Assembly: GCF_016863495.1 (NCBI RefSeq)
Contig: NZ_BOOZ01000002.1
Coordinates: forward strand, 1 to 64,000
Direction: 5' to 3'
Source: Micromonospora andamanensis
GTDB taxonomy: Bacteria > Actinomycetota > Actinomycetes > Mycobacteriales > Micromonosporaceae
Length of the DNA: 64,000 bases
This document shows positions 24,472-35,113 of the stretch, in pieces. The notes beneath the pieces were generated by a model. It did not search any database. It worked only from the letters and a program-made list of their open reading frames with translations, and was not told where the DNA came from. Position numbers and translations under genes: made by a program. How positions within the stretch are numbered: the first letter of the stretch is position 1; the number at the start of each line of letters is the position of its first letter.

Positions 24472-27147
24472 TCACGTCGTCGTCGTGCCGTCGTGCCCCG
24501 GGATCGTGCCGAGGGCCACCCTCAGCTCCGCCCGGCTGGTCACGCCGAGCTTGCTGTACACGCGCTGCAGGTGGTTCTCCACCGTGCGCGCGGAGAGAAA
24601 CAGCTGCTCAGCGATGGCGCGACTGGTGCCGCCCTCCGCCGCGAGTCGAGCCACCTGCCACTCCCGGTCGGTCAACGTGGGGGTGGCCGCCTGCAGCGCC
24701 GGAGTGTGCACCATGTCACAGCAGGCGAGCAGCGCGCCGAGCCGTTGTCGGGCGTGGGCAACCTCGGGCGAACGGCGCTGCCGCAACAGGTGCACGGCCT
24801 CGGCCGACGCCTCGGCGGCGAGCAGGTCGAGCCCGCGCTCCGCGAAGCCGTCGGCCGCGCTGAGCAGCCCCTCCGGCAGACCGTCGGCCGCCGCCCGCGC
24901 ATGCCGGGCCAGCAACGGTGGCAACTCCCCGTCGACCTGCTCGGACAACTCCGTCAACCGCTGCGCGACGGTGCGACGGCTCCCGTCGGAACACCTCGGA
25001 CCGGTCTGGGCCCCGGCCTGGCCCAGCCGCACCAGGTCGTGCAGCACAAGTGCCTCGTGCCCGGCGAAGCCGTCAGCTCGCAGCCGGTCCACCAGACTGT
25101 GCAGCCGACTCACGGCTGAGGACAGGTCACCGCCGGCGGCCAGCGTGGCCACCCGGGCCTGCTCCAACCACGGGTACAGCACGCCCATGCTCGGTGAATG
25201 GAGACGGTCCGCCTCGGCCATCGCCTCGGCCGCCTGCCGGGCGTCGCCGCGCAACGCGGCGGCCTGGGCCCGCTCCGATTGGGCCAGCCCCGCGTAGACC
25301 CGGCTGGTGGCCAGGACCGCGCAGGCACTGAGCGCGGCCTGCAACGCGGTGTCGCTGCGACCACGCAGCCGAGCCGCGTACGCCCGCAGGATCGCCAGGT
25401 AGCCGGTGCCGAGCCGGAAGTCGCCCGCGTCGGCGAGGTCGGCGAACTCGTCGGCGACCAACGCGTCGATCCCGGCGAGATCTCCGGAGAGGGCCAGTCG
25501 GGTGCCCCGGGCCAGCTCCACCGCCAGTTGCAGGTACGGCATGTCCGCCCGCCAACTGGCCACCTTCGCCTGCACCAGGTCCACCGCAGCCGCGCTGCGG
25601 CACAGCTGCCCCTGCACGGCCTGGAGGTGCGCGATCGTGCAGCGCGCCAGCTCGCGTGCGGCGACGCTGGCCGCCGGTCGGTCCAGCACACCCTGCGCGA
25701 GCCGGAGCGCGGCCGGCGCGTCCAGCCGGTGCAGCCGCATGATCGCCTCGAAGGCGCGGACCCGGGCCTGGGCGGCGGCGTCGGTGAGTTTCGTGCCCTG
25801 GGCGGCGATCTCCTCCACGGTGGACGCCTGGCTCAGCCCCCAGTAGCTGACCATGCCACGCACCGTCAGCCATCGGCTGAGCCGCTCCTCCTGGCCGGCG
25901 TCGGTGGCGACGGCGTCGAGCACGCCGAGCGCCTCGGCGGGCCGGTCGGCGAACATCAGGATGGTCGCCAGCAGTTCGGCCGCGTCGAACCCACCGCCGG
26001 CGTCCAGCGCCGCCCGGGCCAGCCGGGTCGCCAGGGGTACGTCGTACCGTGCGAACGCCTCACCGGCGGCGGCGATCAGCATCGCCGGGTCCTGCGCGGT
26101 GCCGGAGGCCAGGCGCCATCTCGCCACCCGCAGCAGATCCTCCCGCCGCCGCTTGCCGACCTTCTCCAGCAGGTCCGCCAGGTGCGCCTGCAACCGACGG
26201 GTCCGGCTCACCGGGCACTGCCGGCGCACCACCTCGCCGTAGAGCGGGTGCGCCAGCCGGACATCGAGTCGCCTGTCGGACTCGACCATGGTGATGAGTC
26301 CGCGTTCCTCGGCGTACTCCACGTCGTGCTGTTCCACGGCCTGGTGCAGCAGCCGCAGGCCGAGTGGCTCGCCGAACGCGACAAGCTCGACCACCGCCCG
26401 TACCCCGGGGGTGAGCTGGCCGATCCGGATGTCGATCAGTTCGGTCAGGCTGGGCGCCAGCTCCAGCCGCCCGGTCCAGGTCCAGACGCCGTACTTCTCG
26501 ACGAGTTCACCGCTGTTGGTCGCCGCGTGCACCAACTCGCGCAGCAGCAGCGGGTTGCCGGCGCTGAGCCGACCCAGACGGTCGGTGGAGCCGCTGTCCA
26601 CCTGGCCGCCGACGATGGCGGTGAGCATGGCGGCCGTCTCGTCCGGGGTCATCGGCCCCAGCTCGGCCCGCTCGACCAGGCCGTCCGTCCACAGTGCCCG
26701 GATGGGCAACGGGATCTGTTCCCCGTCGCGCAGGGTGCCGACCACTGAGGCGTTCTCGGCCCGGGCGACCAGGTGCACGAGCGCGGCCGACGGCGGGTCG
26801 AGCAGGTGCGCGTCGTCCACTGCGAGGACGATCCGCCGGCCGGCGGCCTGCTGCTGCAACACGTCGACGGCCCACCGCAGGATGCCGGCCGGTGACAGGC
26901 CCTGCGGCTGCTCCGGAAGCACCTGGACCAGCCCACCGAAGGCCATCGCGGACGTGGTGGCACTGGCCGCGATCCGCCAGACCGCGTATTTCTCGCCGGG
27001 CAACGTGTCGACACCCTCGTGCAACAGCCGGCTCTTGCCGATGCCGGCGCTGCCGGTGAAGAGGATTCCCCGGCCATGGACACCTGCCACCGCCACCCGG
27101 AGACGGTCGAGTTGCTCAGCCCGGCCCACGAAGCTCCACCGACTCAT
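24472..27147 (-). CDS. LuxR-family transcriptional regulator with AAA ATPase domain (LAL type)
   Basis: An 891-residue regulator of the large ATP-binding LuxR (LAL) class. Residues 7-12 (FVGRAEQ) start the AAA module; Walker A is TGSAGIGKSR at 31-40 and a Walker B-like VLAVDDAHLLD lies about 75 residues later. A long helical, TPR-like middle (about 350-800) follows, and the C terminus (about 820-885) is a LuxR helix-turn-helix: LTDREWQVARLAAEGGTS, then LFLSARTVENHLQRVYSKLG. LALs often activate specialised metabolism or sugar use in response to ATP or ligands. It is divergent from the dynamin-like gene; its targets are unknown. Confidence 0.92.
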   Translation of the reverse strand: MSRWSFVGRAEQLDRLRVAVAGVHGRGILFTGSAGIGKSRLLHEGVDTLPGEKYAVWRIAASATTSAMAFGGLVQVLPEQPQGLSPAGILRWAVDVLQQQAAGRRIVLAVDDAHLLDPPSAALVHLVARAENASVVGTLRDGEQIPLPIRALWTDGLVERAELGPMTPDETAAMLTAIVGGQVDSGSTDRLGRLSAGNPLLLRELVHAATNSGELVEKYGVWTWTGRLELAPSLTELIDIRIGQLTPGVRAVVELVAFGEPLGLRLLHQAVEQHDVEYAEERGLITMVESDRRLDVRLAHPLYGEVVRRQCPVSRTRRLQAHLADLLEKVGKRRREDLLRVARWRLASGTAQDPAMLIAAAGEAFARYDVPLATRLARAALDAGGGFDAAELLATILMFADRPAEALGVLDAVATDAGQEERLSRWLTVRGMVSYWGLSQASTVEEIAAQGTKLTDAAAQARVRAFEAIMRLHRLDAPAALRLAQGVLDRPAASVAARELARCTIAHLQAVQGQLCRSAAAVDLVQAKVASWRADMPYLQLAVELARGTRLALSGDLAGIDALVADEFADLADAGDFRLGTGYLAILRAYAARLRGRSDTALQAALSACAVLATSRVYAGLAQSERAQAAALRGDARQAAEAMAEADRLHSPSMGVLYPWLEQARVATLAAGGDLSSAVSRLHSLVDRLRADGFAGHEALVLHDLVRLGQAGAQTGPRCSDGSRRTVAQRLTELSEQVDGELPPLLARHARAAADGLPEGLLSAADGFAERGLDLLAAEASAEAVHLLRQRRSPEVAHARQRLGALLACCDMVHTPALQAATPTLTDREWQVARLAAEGGTSRAIAEQLFLSARTVENHLQRVYSKLGVTSRAELRVALGTIPGHDGTTTT

Positions 27148-27346
27148 TCGCGCAGCATATCGACGGAACTGCGGCCGGCACGGTAGCGCGCGACGGCGAA
27201 CTTGAGTAGTCGTAGGGTTACCGGTGAGTATCGCAATTGTCCCGTTCCCGACGGTCGCACCCTTACTCTTCCGGAATCCGAGTGTCGTCGTCGGATGTTC
27301 ACCGCGGCCGGTCCACCGGTCGCCCTGCCTCGGAGGCCGCCGCCTG

Positions 27347-28864
27347 ATGAAGCCCGGCCCGATCCACCACCTCGGTACGCCCGACGACGCCGCGGGGCCG
27401 CCCGGTCGTCGGCCCTTTCCCGAGCGGCTCGGTGTGTCGATCACCGACGGGCGTGAGCCGGTCGCGGTGGTCGCGGCCGGTCCGGCCGCCGCCGGGCGGA
27501 CCGGCGTGCTCGCCACGCTGCTGGAACTCGACTCCGGGCTACTCGCCGTGCCGGGCGGTAGCTGGCTGGTGGTACGGCACAGTGCCGAACCGACCCGGGC
27601 CGCCTACGTCCCCGGCTACCGCACGCCGCATTCGTACCGACCCGATCTTCCGACTGCGGGCCCGGCGCTGGCCAGGCCACCCCGTCGGGTGGAGCTGAGC
27701 CTGCCCCAGCCGTTGCTGAAACGCTTCGTGCTCGTCGACACGCCGGACATCGCCACGTTGGGTCCAGCCGGTTGCGGCGTGCTGCTCGACGCGCTGGGCC
27801 GGGCCGGCGCGCTGCTGTTCGTGATCGCGGCGGACCAGTCGTTCGGCGCCGCAGAACTTGACCTGCTGTCCGACATCGCCGGGACGCCGGTCCGGGTCTT
27901 CTTCGCGGTCACGCCCGGCGCCGACGGCTGGGCGGCCGGTGAGGGCACGGCGGCGGTGCGGGGTACGGGGGAGCCCGGCGGCCCGGCGGTTGATCCGGTC
28001 ACGGTCACCGTCGAGGCGCACCGGGCCGCGCTGCTCGCCGCCGTGCCCGGGCTGGCCGATGCCCGTTGGTTTCCCATGGTCACCGGCGCCGAGGCGGATG
28101 TGCGGCGGGCGCTCGTGGACTGGGCCTCCGCCGAGGAGTTGCGGCGGGGCAGCCTTGAGCCGCCCGAGCTGCCGGGTGAGCGCGGTCGGGTGCCGGTGCT
28201 GGCTGAACCGGGCGAATGGTCGGAGCACCTCGACCGGCAGGCCCGCACCGCCGCTCGGCGTATCCGGCAGCACCTCGCCCTGGAACTGGCCAACATGCAC
28301 ATGCGGGTGGTGCAGGAGATCGTCTTCGGCGTCGGCTGTGCTGGCCTGCCCCAACTGCTCGACCGGGAGATGGCGGCGCTGTCGCTGCTGGCCACCGCGC
28401 AGTGCGACCACCATGCCGGCGAACTCGTCGATGACACCGCCGGCCGGCTCTTCGGCGCGCCACTGCCCGAGGGGATCCGCAGGCGGATCGACAAGGCAAT
28501 CCGCTGGAGCCTGGTCGACGACCCCACCGGGCAGGAACTGGAGCGGGCGTTCCTCGTCACCAGTACGGCGGGCGTGGCGCCGCTGACCGGTGCGACAGCC
28601 GTCGACATGCTGTCCGGCTACCCCGCGCCGCCCCGTACGGCGGTGCTGCCGCCGGTGGCCGTGGCGTTGTCGGGAGGATGCTGGCAGCACTGGCGTTCGC
28701 CCGGCAACAACGATCCGAGCGCGGCGCGGGCCTGGGCGCAGCGGGCGTTGCGGGAGATCGAGTTGGAGCTGTCGCGGGAGGTCGCCCGCCGGTTCGAGGC
28801 GGTCCGTCTCTCGCTCGGCACGGTGCTGTCCGATGCTGCCGAACACGGCATCCTGCTCGCCTGA
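27347..28864 (+). CDS. Dynamin-like GTPase-family protein with degenerate nucleotide motifs
   Basis: A 505-residue protein that looks like a bacterial dynamin/GTPase-related protein. The P-loop position is GPAAAGRT (45-52), with Arg replacing the catalytic Lys, and the DxxG switch is DTPD (131-134), lacking the Gly. A normal NKxD motif is not seen (FFAVTPGAD instead). The C-terminal half (about 290-505) is long amphipathic helix, as in dynamin stalks. I infer it no longer hydrolyses GTP, but may keep a membrane or complex role. ATG 27347 has CGGAGG 10 nt upstream. A hairpin follows, then clpS. Confidence 0.62.
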   Translation: MKPGPIHHLGTPDDAAGPPGRRPFPERLGVSITDGREPVAVVAAGPAAAGRTGVLATLLELDSGLLAVPGGSWLVVRHSAEPTRAAYVPGYRTPHSYRPDLPTAGPALARPPRRVELSLPQPLLKRFVLVDTPDIATLGPAGCGVLLDALGRAGALLFVIAADQSFGAAELDLLSDIAGTPVRVFFAVTPGADGWAAGEGTAAVRGTGEPGGPAVDPVTVTVEAHRAALLAAVPGLADARWFPMVTGAEADVRRALVDWASAEELRRGSLEPPELPGERGRVPVLAEPGEWSEHLDRQARTAARRIRQHLALELANMHMRVVQEIVFGVGCAGLPQLLDREMAALSLLATAQCDHHAGELVDDTAGRLFGAPLPEGIRRRIDKAIRWSLVDDPTGQELERAFLVTSTAGVAPLTGATAVDMLSGYPAPPRTAVLPPVAVALSGGCWQHWRSPGNNDPSAARAWAQRALREIELELSREVARRFEAVRLSLGTVLSDAAEHGILLA

Positions 28865-28876
28865 CCGGGCGGCCGT

Positions 28877-28905
28877 GCACCCCGCCGGCGGTGCCGGTGG
28901 GGTGC
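28877..28905 (+). terminator. Hairpin after the dynamin-like gene
   Basis: A 13-bp stem with one mismatch (GCACCCCGCCGGC against GCCGGTGGGGTGC) and a 3-nt loop, 13 bp after the stop. Likely terminator. Confidence 0.55.
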
Positions 28906-29021
28906 CCTGCTGCGCCCGGGACGCGACCGGCGGTGGCGACGCTGCGGCCGTGGGTGGTGATCCCGGGTGGTCCGGCGTTCCGGTTCCTCGATTCCCCGGA
29001 TCCGGTGGCACGATGGGGGGC

Positions 29022-29312
29022 ATGGCGGCTCCGCAGGTTGCACCGGTCGAGACCCCGGACACCGATGAGGTGCCGGCAGCCGACCGGCCGTGGGTGACGA
29101 TCGTGTGGGACGACCCGGTCAACCTGATGACCTACGTGACCTGGGTGTTCCAGAAGCTCTTCGGATACAGCCGGGAGAAGGCCGAGCAGCTCATGCTGGA
29201 TGTGCACCACAAGGGCAAGGCGGTGGTCTCCAGCGGGGCCCGGGAACGCATGGAACACGACGCCTCCCAACTGCACGCGTACGGTCTCTGGGCGACGGTG
29301 GACCGGTCGTGA
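29022..29312 (+). CDS. clpS: ClpS adaptor of the ClpCP/ClpAP protease
   Basis: A 96-residue N-end-rule adaptor that delivers proteins with destabilising N-terminal residues to the Clp protease. The core [46 protein letters not shown] contains the conserved D-D-x-x-N and the hydrophobic pocket residues. ATG 29022 is used; an ATG at 29013 is in frame. It begins the conserved clpS-DUF2017-mec-cysO-cysM set and its stop overlaps the next start (GTGA). Confidence 0.95.
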   Translation: MAAPQVAPVETPDTDEVPAADRPWVTIVWDDPVNLMTYVTWVFQKLFGYSREKAEQLMLDVHHKGKAVVSSGARERMEHDASQLHAYGLWATVDRS

Positions 29313-29809
29313 GCATGTTCCGTCGCCGGGGTGACCGGTACGTTGCCACCTTCGCGGTGGACGAGGTGCGTGTGCTCCGTAAGGTCGCCTCCGAGGTGGT
29401 CGGCCTGCTCACCGATGGTTTCGACCACTCCGACCCGGTTGTCTGCCGGCTCTTTCCGGAGGCCTACCCGGACGACGCGGCGGGCACCGCGGAGTTCCGC
29501 CGGTACACCGAGGGTGATCTCAAGACCGCGAAGATCGACCAGGCCGGTGCGGTCCTGGCCGCGCTGCCCGGCGACAGCGGCGGCGAGGTCCGCCTGGACG
29601 CCGAGGCGGCCGAGGCGTGGTTGCGCGCGCTCAACGACGCCCGGCTGGCGATGGGCGTGCGGTTGGAGATCAAGGACGGGACGGATCTGGGCGCGGAACT
29701 CGACGACGCGGTCGCCGACGATCCCAGTTCCAGCCGGGTGTTCCAGCTTTCGGTCTACGCGTATCTCGGTTATCTCCAGGAGTCCCTGCTCAACGCCTTG
29801 ATCGACTGA
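29309..29809 (+). CDS. DUF2017 family protein
   Basis: A 166-residue protein of the DUF2017 family, always found beside clpS in actinobacteria (Rv1332 in M. tuberculosis, annotated as a putative regulator). It is mostly alpha-helical ([15 protein letters not shown], then [24 protein letters not shown], [21 protein letters not shown]). No DNA-binding motif is obvious to me. GTG 29309 overlaps the clpS stop by 4 nt, which indicates translational coupling; an ATG two codons in (29315) is the alternative. Confidence 0.9.
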   Translation: MSMFRRRGDRYVATFAVDEVRVLRKVASEVVGLLTDGFDHSDPVVCRLFPEAYPDDAAGTAEFRRYTEGDLKTAKIDQAGAVLAALPGDSGGEVRLDAEAAEAWLRALNDARLAMGVRLEIKDGTDLGAELDDAVADDPSSSRVFQLSVYAYLGYLQESLLNALID

Positions 29810-29863
29810 CTGTGACCGGCGCCGCCTCGCGGTTGGCGGCACTCGGGCGCTACCCTTGGCGAC

Positions 29864-30352
29864 GTGCTGAGCATCGACCGGTCGATCGTTGACGCGATCG
29901 TCGCCCACGCCCGTCGGGATCACCCCGACGAGGCCTGCGGCGTGGTCGCCGGTCCCGTCGGCAGCGACACGCCGACCCGGCACATCCCCATGGAGAACGC
30001 CGCCCGGTCGATGACGTTCTACGAGTTCGACTCGATGGAACATCTGCGGGTGTGGCGCGAGATGGACGACCGGGACGAGGAACCGGTGGTCATCTACCAC
30101 TCGCACACCGCAACCGAGGCGTACCCGTCGCGGACGGACATCTCCTTCGCCGGTGAGCCCGGCGCGCACTATCTGCTCGTCTCCACCCGGGAGCCCGACA
30201 CGGAGGAGATCCGCTCCTTCCGCATCGTGGACGGCGTGGTGACCGAGGAGCCGGTGCGGATCCTCGACGCCGGGGTGGATCCGCACGCCGTGCAGTCATA
30301 CATGTTCGGGCAGAGCCCGGCGACGGTCGACTACGAGTGTTCGGGCCGCTGA
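29864..30352 (+). CDS. mec: JAMM/MPN+ metalloprotease, CysO-cysteine hydrolase
   Basis: A 162-residue JAB1/MPN+ zinc protease. The JAMM motif is complete: E23, H79-x-H81, S89, D92 (IYHSHTATEAYPSRTD). In M. tuberculosis, Mec (Rv1334) releases cysteine from the CysO-cysteine adduct made by CysM. Here it lies directly upstream of cysO and cysM. Because this CysO has residues beyond its Gly-Gly, the enzyme might also trim the precursor, as JAMM proteases do for other ubiquitin-like proteins; this is inference. The start is GTG 29864, with TACCCT 7 nt upstream, possibly leaderless. Confidence 0.93.
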   Translation: MLSIDRSIVDAIVAHARRDHPDEACGVVAGPVGSDTPTRHIPMENAARSMTFYEFDSMEHLRVWREMDDRDEEPVVIYHSHTATEAYPSRTDISFAGEPGAHYLLVSTREPDTEEIRSFRIVDGVVTEEPVRILDAGVDPHAVQSYMFGQSPATVDYECSGR

Positions 30353-30418
30353 CAAACCTCAGCCCCCGCACGCCTTTTCCCGTCACCGAGCACCCACCCG
30401 ATCGAGGAGTACGACACC

Positions 30419-31754
<1,336 letters not shown>

Positions 31755-31775
31755 CCTGCGGCGCGATCGACATGT

Positions 31776-31812
31776 GACGAGGGCCACAGGCATCGCGCCG
31801 GTGGCCCTCGTC
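31776..31812 (+). terminator. Hairpin terminator after cysM
   Basis: GACGAGGGCCAC (31776-31787) pairs perfectly with GTGGCCCTCGTC (31801-31812) over a 13-nt loop, 22 bp after the stop of cysM. Confidence 0.7.
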
Positions 31813-32022
31813 GCGTCGGCTCGTCCGCACCGGCCACTTCGGTGACGGGTGGTCGATCGGACGGGCGAAACCGGTGTCACGTTGATGACAACTTCCAGCA
31901 GATCATTCTTGCCCTTGCACGCGCGGGCGTAGGCTGCGCAGCGTGGCGTACGCGTCGGTAGTGATCATCGCCGGAGCGGCGGCCGGCACGTTCACTACCT
32001 ACCGTGACAGCGAGACAACTCG

Positions 32023-32769
32023 ATGCGACTGACCGTCCTGGGCTGTGCGGGCAGCTTCCCCGGACCCGAGTCCCCCTGTTCGGCCTATCTGGTCGAGGCC
32101 GAGGACTTCCGGCTCCTGGTCGACTTCGGCTCGGGTTCACTGTCCACCCTGCAGCGCTATGCCGGGCTGCACGCCCCGGACGCCATCCTGCTGACCCACC
32201 TGCACTGCGACCACATCCTCGACGCCGCGACCTACGTGGTGGTGCGCCGGTACGCCCCGGACGGGCCGTACCCGCCGCTGCCGGTCTACGCGCCGGCCGG
32301 CGCCCCGGACCGGCTGGCCACCGCGTACGGGCAGGAGGACAGCACCGTCGAGGACGTCTACCAGTTCTACGCGCTGCAACCCGGCACCTTCCCGATCGGG
32401 CCGTTCACCGTCACCGTCGACCGGGTGCTGCACCCGGTCGAAACCTACGGCGTACGCCTTGAACACGGCGGCCGGGTGCTCTGCTACTCCTCGGACACCG
32501 CCCCCTGCGAGGCGTTGCTGCGGCTGGCCCAGAACGCCGACGTCTTCCTCTGCGAGGCCAGCTACCTGGACGGCGTCGACAACCCGCCGGATCTGCACCT
32601 CACCGGCGGCGAGGCGGGTGAGGCGGCGGCCAAGGCCAACGTCGGGCGGCTGCTGTTGACCCATCTGGTCCCCGCCTGGGGCAGTGAGGCGCTCACTGTC
32701 GCCGCCGCCTCCGCCGCCTACGCCGGCCCGCTGGAAGTGGTCCGCCCCGGCGCCAGCTACGACGTCTGA
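32023..32769 (+). CDS. Metallo-beta-lactamase-fold hydrolase (Rv1339-type phosphodiesterase)
   Basis: A 248-residue MBL-fold enzyme with the metal motif H59-x-H61-x-D63-H64 (LTHLHCDH), SSDT around residue 158, and a final [24 protein letters not shown] motif. This matches the tRNase Z-like subgroup to which Rv1339, an atypical cAMP phosphodiesterase, belongs; the genomic position between cysM and rph is the same. Cyclic nucleotide or RNA phosphodiester hydrolysis is therefore plausible. The start is ATG 32023. Confidence 0.9.
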   Translation: MRLTVLGCAGSFPGPESPCSAYLVEAEDFRLLVDFGSGSLSTLQRYAGLHAPDAILLTHLHCDHILDAATYVVVRRYAPDGPYPPLPVYAPAGAPDRLATAYGQEDSTVEDVYQFYALQPGTFPIGPFTVTVDRVLHPVETYGVRLEHGGRVLCYSSDTAPCEALLRLAQNADVFLCEASYLDGVDNPPDLHLTGGEAGEAAAKANVGRLLLTHLVPAWGSEALTVAAASAAYAGPLEVVRPGASYDV

Positions 32770-32858
32770 TCCACCGGGCGCGGGTTCGTGCCGCACTGTT
32801 CGCCGAGCGGTCAGGTGGACGTCTCCTGGACCTTCGCTGCCACCACCACCGTGAAGGC

Positions 32859-33633
32859 ATGCGGATCGCCATCGTGACCGAGTCGTTCCCGCCCGACGTC
32901 AACGGTGTCGCGCACTCGGTCGTGCGGGCCGCCGAGCACCTCGTCACCCGCGGCCACGAGCCGCTGGTGATCGCGCCCGCCCCGCCGGGGACGTCGCGCC
33001 GCGGCACCGACAGGCGTACCGCACGTGGACCTGGTGCCGCTCGGCGTCGATCTGGACACCTTCCACCCCGGCCGGGCCGACCCGGCGGTCCGGCGCCGGT
33101 ACGCCGACCCTGCCGAGGTGCTGCTTGTGCACTGCGCGCGGCTGTCCGTGGAGAAACGGCCCGAGCTGGCCGTCGACGCGTTGGCGCAGCTGCGCCGGGC
33201 CGGTGTGCCGGCGGTGCTGGTGATGGTCGGCGACGGGCCGCGCCGCAGCGCGCTGCGGCGGCGCGCGGCCGGCCTGCCGGTGACCTTCACCGGCTTCCTG
33301 CCCGACCGTCGTGCCCTGGCGGCGGTGCTGGCCAGCGCCGACGTGGTCCTGGCCCCCGGCCCGGTGGAGACCTTCGGCCTGGCCGGTCTGGAGGCGCTGG
33401 CCTCCGGTACCCCGGTGGTGGTCAACGCGGCGAGCGCGTTGCCCGAGGTGATCGGCTCGGGTGGGCTCGCCGCCGAGGGCTCCCCGGCGGCGATCGCCGG
33501 GGCCGTCCGCGAGCTTCTGGCCCGACCCGAGGCCCGGCGGCGGACCGCCGCCCGGGACCGGGCGGCGCGGTTCGGTTGGCCGGCGGCGGTCGCCGGGTTC
33601 CTCCGCGCGCACGGCGTCGACGCCCACCGCTGA
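32859..33633 (+). pseudogene. GT4 glycosyltransferase pseudogene (internal deletion)
   Basis: The first ~44 codons (from ATG 32859: [19 protein letters not shown], then [10 protein letters not shown]) are the start of a GT4 mannosyltransferase of the PimB/MgtA type. The last ~210 codons, in another frame (about 33001-33633: [54 protein letters not shown]), are its C-terminal domain. About 130-150 residues between them are missing, and the frame shifts near 32985-33000. A family enzyme is about 380 residues. A sequencing error cannot remove that much DNA, so I call a deletion pseudogene; a separately started C-terminal fragment (GTG 33025) is less likely. Confidence 0.82.
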
Positions 33634-33700
33634 GGCCGGCCGCCGGGGAGCGGCGGACACCCGGGGAGGGTTCGTTCAGCGCACCACATAGGGTGCAGGC

Positions 33701-34429
33701 ATGGCGCGACCTGACGGGCGGCGACCCGACCAACTTCGACAGGTGACCCTGACCCGCGGTTGGAGCACCCATCCCGAGGGGTCGGTGCTCGTGGAATTCG
33801 GCGGCACCCGGGTGCTCTGCACCGCAAGCGTCACCGAGGGGGTGCCGCGCTGGCGTCGCGGTTCCGGGCTGGGCTGGGTGACCGCGGAGTACGCGATGCT
33901 GCCCCGGGCCACGAACACCCGTTCGGACCGGGAGAGCGTCAAGGGCCGGGTCGGTGGGCGTACCCACGAGATCTCCCGCCTGGTGGGCCGGAGCCTGCGG
34001 GCCGCTATCGACCTCAAGGCGCTCGGCGAGAACTCGATAGTGCTCGACTGCGACGTCCTACAGGCCGACGGGGGCACCCGGACCGCCGCGATCACCGGCG
34101 CCTACGTGGCGTTGTACGACGCGGTGAACTGGCTCGCCGCCCGCAAGGCCCTGAACGGGAAGCCGGAGAAGGTGATGCACCGTTCGGTGGCGGCGGTGAG
34201 CGTCGGCGTGGTTGACGGCGAGCCGCGCCTCGACCTGTGCTACGACGAGGACGTGGCCGCCGAGGTCGACATGAACGTGGTCTGCACCGGCACCGGCGAC
34301 TTCGTCGAGGTGCAGGGCACCGGCGAGGCAGGCGTTTTCGCCCGCGACCAGCTCGACGCCCTGCTCGACCTGGCCGTGGTCGGCTGTCTGGACCTGGCCG
34401 AAGCCCAGCGGAAGGCGCTACTCCCATGA
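33701..34429 (+). CDS. rph: Ribonuclease PH
   Basis: A 242-residue phosphorolytic 3'-5' exoribonuclease that trims tRNA 3' ends. Family features: [34 protein letters not shown] (phosphate-binding Arg region), [20 protein letters not shown] and [19 protein letters not shown]. Its stop overlaps the rdgB start (ATGA), as in many actinobacteria. Confidence 0.96.
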   Translation: MARPDGRRPDQLRQVTLTRGWSTHPEGSVLVEFGGTRVLCTASVTEGVPRWRRGSGLGWVTAEYAMLPRATNTRSDRESVKGRVGGRTHEISRLVGRSLRAAIDLKALGENSIVLDCDVLQADGGTRTAAITGAYVALYDAVNWLAARKALNGKPEKVMHRSVAAVSVGVVDGEPRLDLCYDEDVAAEVDMNVVCTGTGDFVEVQGTGEAGVFARDQLDALLDLAVVGCLDLAEAQRKALLP

Positions 34430-35043
34430 ACAAGGTGCTGCTCGCCACGCGGAACCAGAAGAAGCTCATCGAGTTGCAGCGCATCCTGGACGGGGCGCTC
34501 GGCGCGCACCGGGTCGCCCTGATCGGGCTGGACGACGTCGAGGCGTACCCGGAGCTGCCGGAGACCGGGCTGACCTTCGGCGAGAACGCGCTGATCAAGG
34601 CCCGGGAGGGCTGCCGGCGTACCGGGCTGCCGACGATCGCCGACGACTCCGGGCTGGCCGTCGACGCGCTCAACGGGATGCCCGGGGTGTTCAGCGCCCG
34701 CTGGTCCGGGCGGCACGGTGACGACCGGGCCAACCTCCAACTGGTGCTGGACCAGATCGGCGACGTGCCGGACGAGCACCGGGGCGCCTCCTTCGTCTGC
34801 ACCGTCGCGCTCGTGCTGCCCGGTGGCAAGGAGCACCTGGTCGACGGCCGGCAGGCGGGTCGGCTGCTGCGCGCCCCGCGCGGTGAGGGCGGCTTCGGCT
34901 ACGACCCGATCTTCCTCGGCGACGGCCAGGACCGCACGAACGCCGAGCTGACCCCGCAGGAGAAGGACGCGATCAGCCACCGGGGCAAGGCGTTGCGCGA
35001 ACTGGCCGCCCTGGTCGCCAAGGTGCTCCCGCCAGCCACCTGA
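34426..35043 (+). CDS. rdgB: RdgB/HAM1 family non-canonical purine NTP pyrophosphatase
   Basis: A 205-residue enzyme that removes ITP, dITP and XTP to protect nucleic acids. Signatures: [17 protein letters not shown] at the N terminus, [40 protein letters not shown] and [12 protein letters not shown] 34426 overlaps the rph stop by 4 nt; translation is probably coupled. It ends the conserved clpS-rdgB block. Confidence 0.96.
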   Translation: MNKVLLATRNQKKLIELQRILDGALGAHRVALIGLDDVEAYPELPETGLTFGENALIKAREGCRRTGLPTIADDSGLAVDALNGMPGVFSARWSGRHGDDRANLQLVLDQIGDVPDEHRGASFVCTVALVLPGGKEHLVDGRQAGRLLRAPRGEGGFGYDPIFLGDGQDRTNAELTPQEKDAISHRGKALRELAALVAKVLPPAT

Positions 35044-35046
35044 CCA

Positions 35047-35062
35047 CCCGCCTCTCGGCGGG
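35047..35062. terminator. Small hairpin between convergent rdgB and hutH
   Basis: CCCGCC and GGCGGG with a 4-nt loop, just after the rdgB stop and 51 bp from the hutH stop. Weak but well placed. Confidence 0.35.
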
Positions 35063-35113
35063 CATGAAGCACTGGACACCTTGTCCGCCGCCGCCTCGGC
35101 GTGGGCCTTCTTG

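Noticed and set aside
31943..32032. Possible leader peptide (GTG, about 29 codons) overlapping the MBL gene start
   Set aside because: No ribosome binding site and no recognisable features; it could be chance in a short intergenic region.
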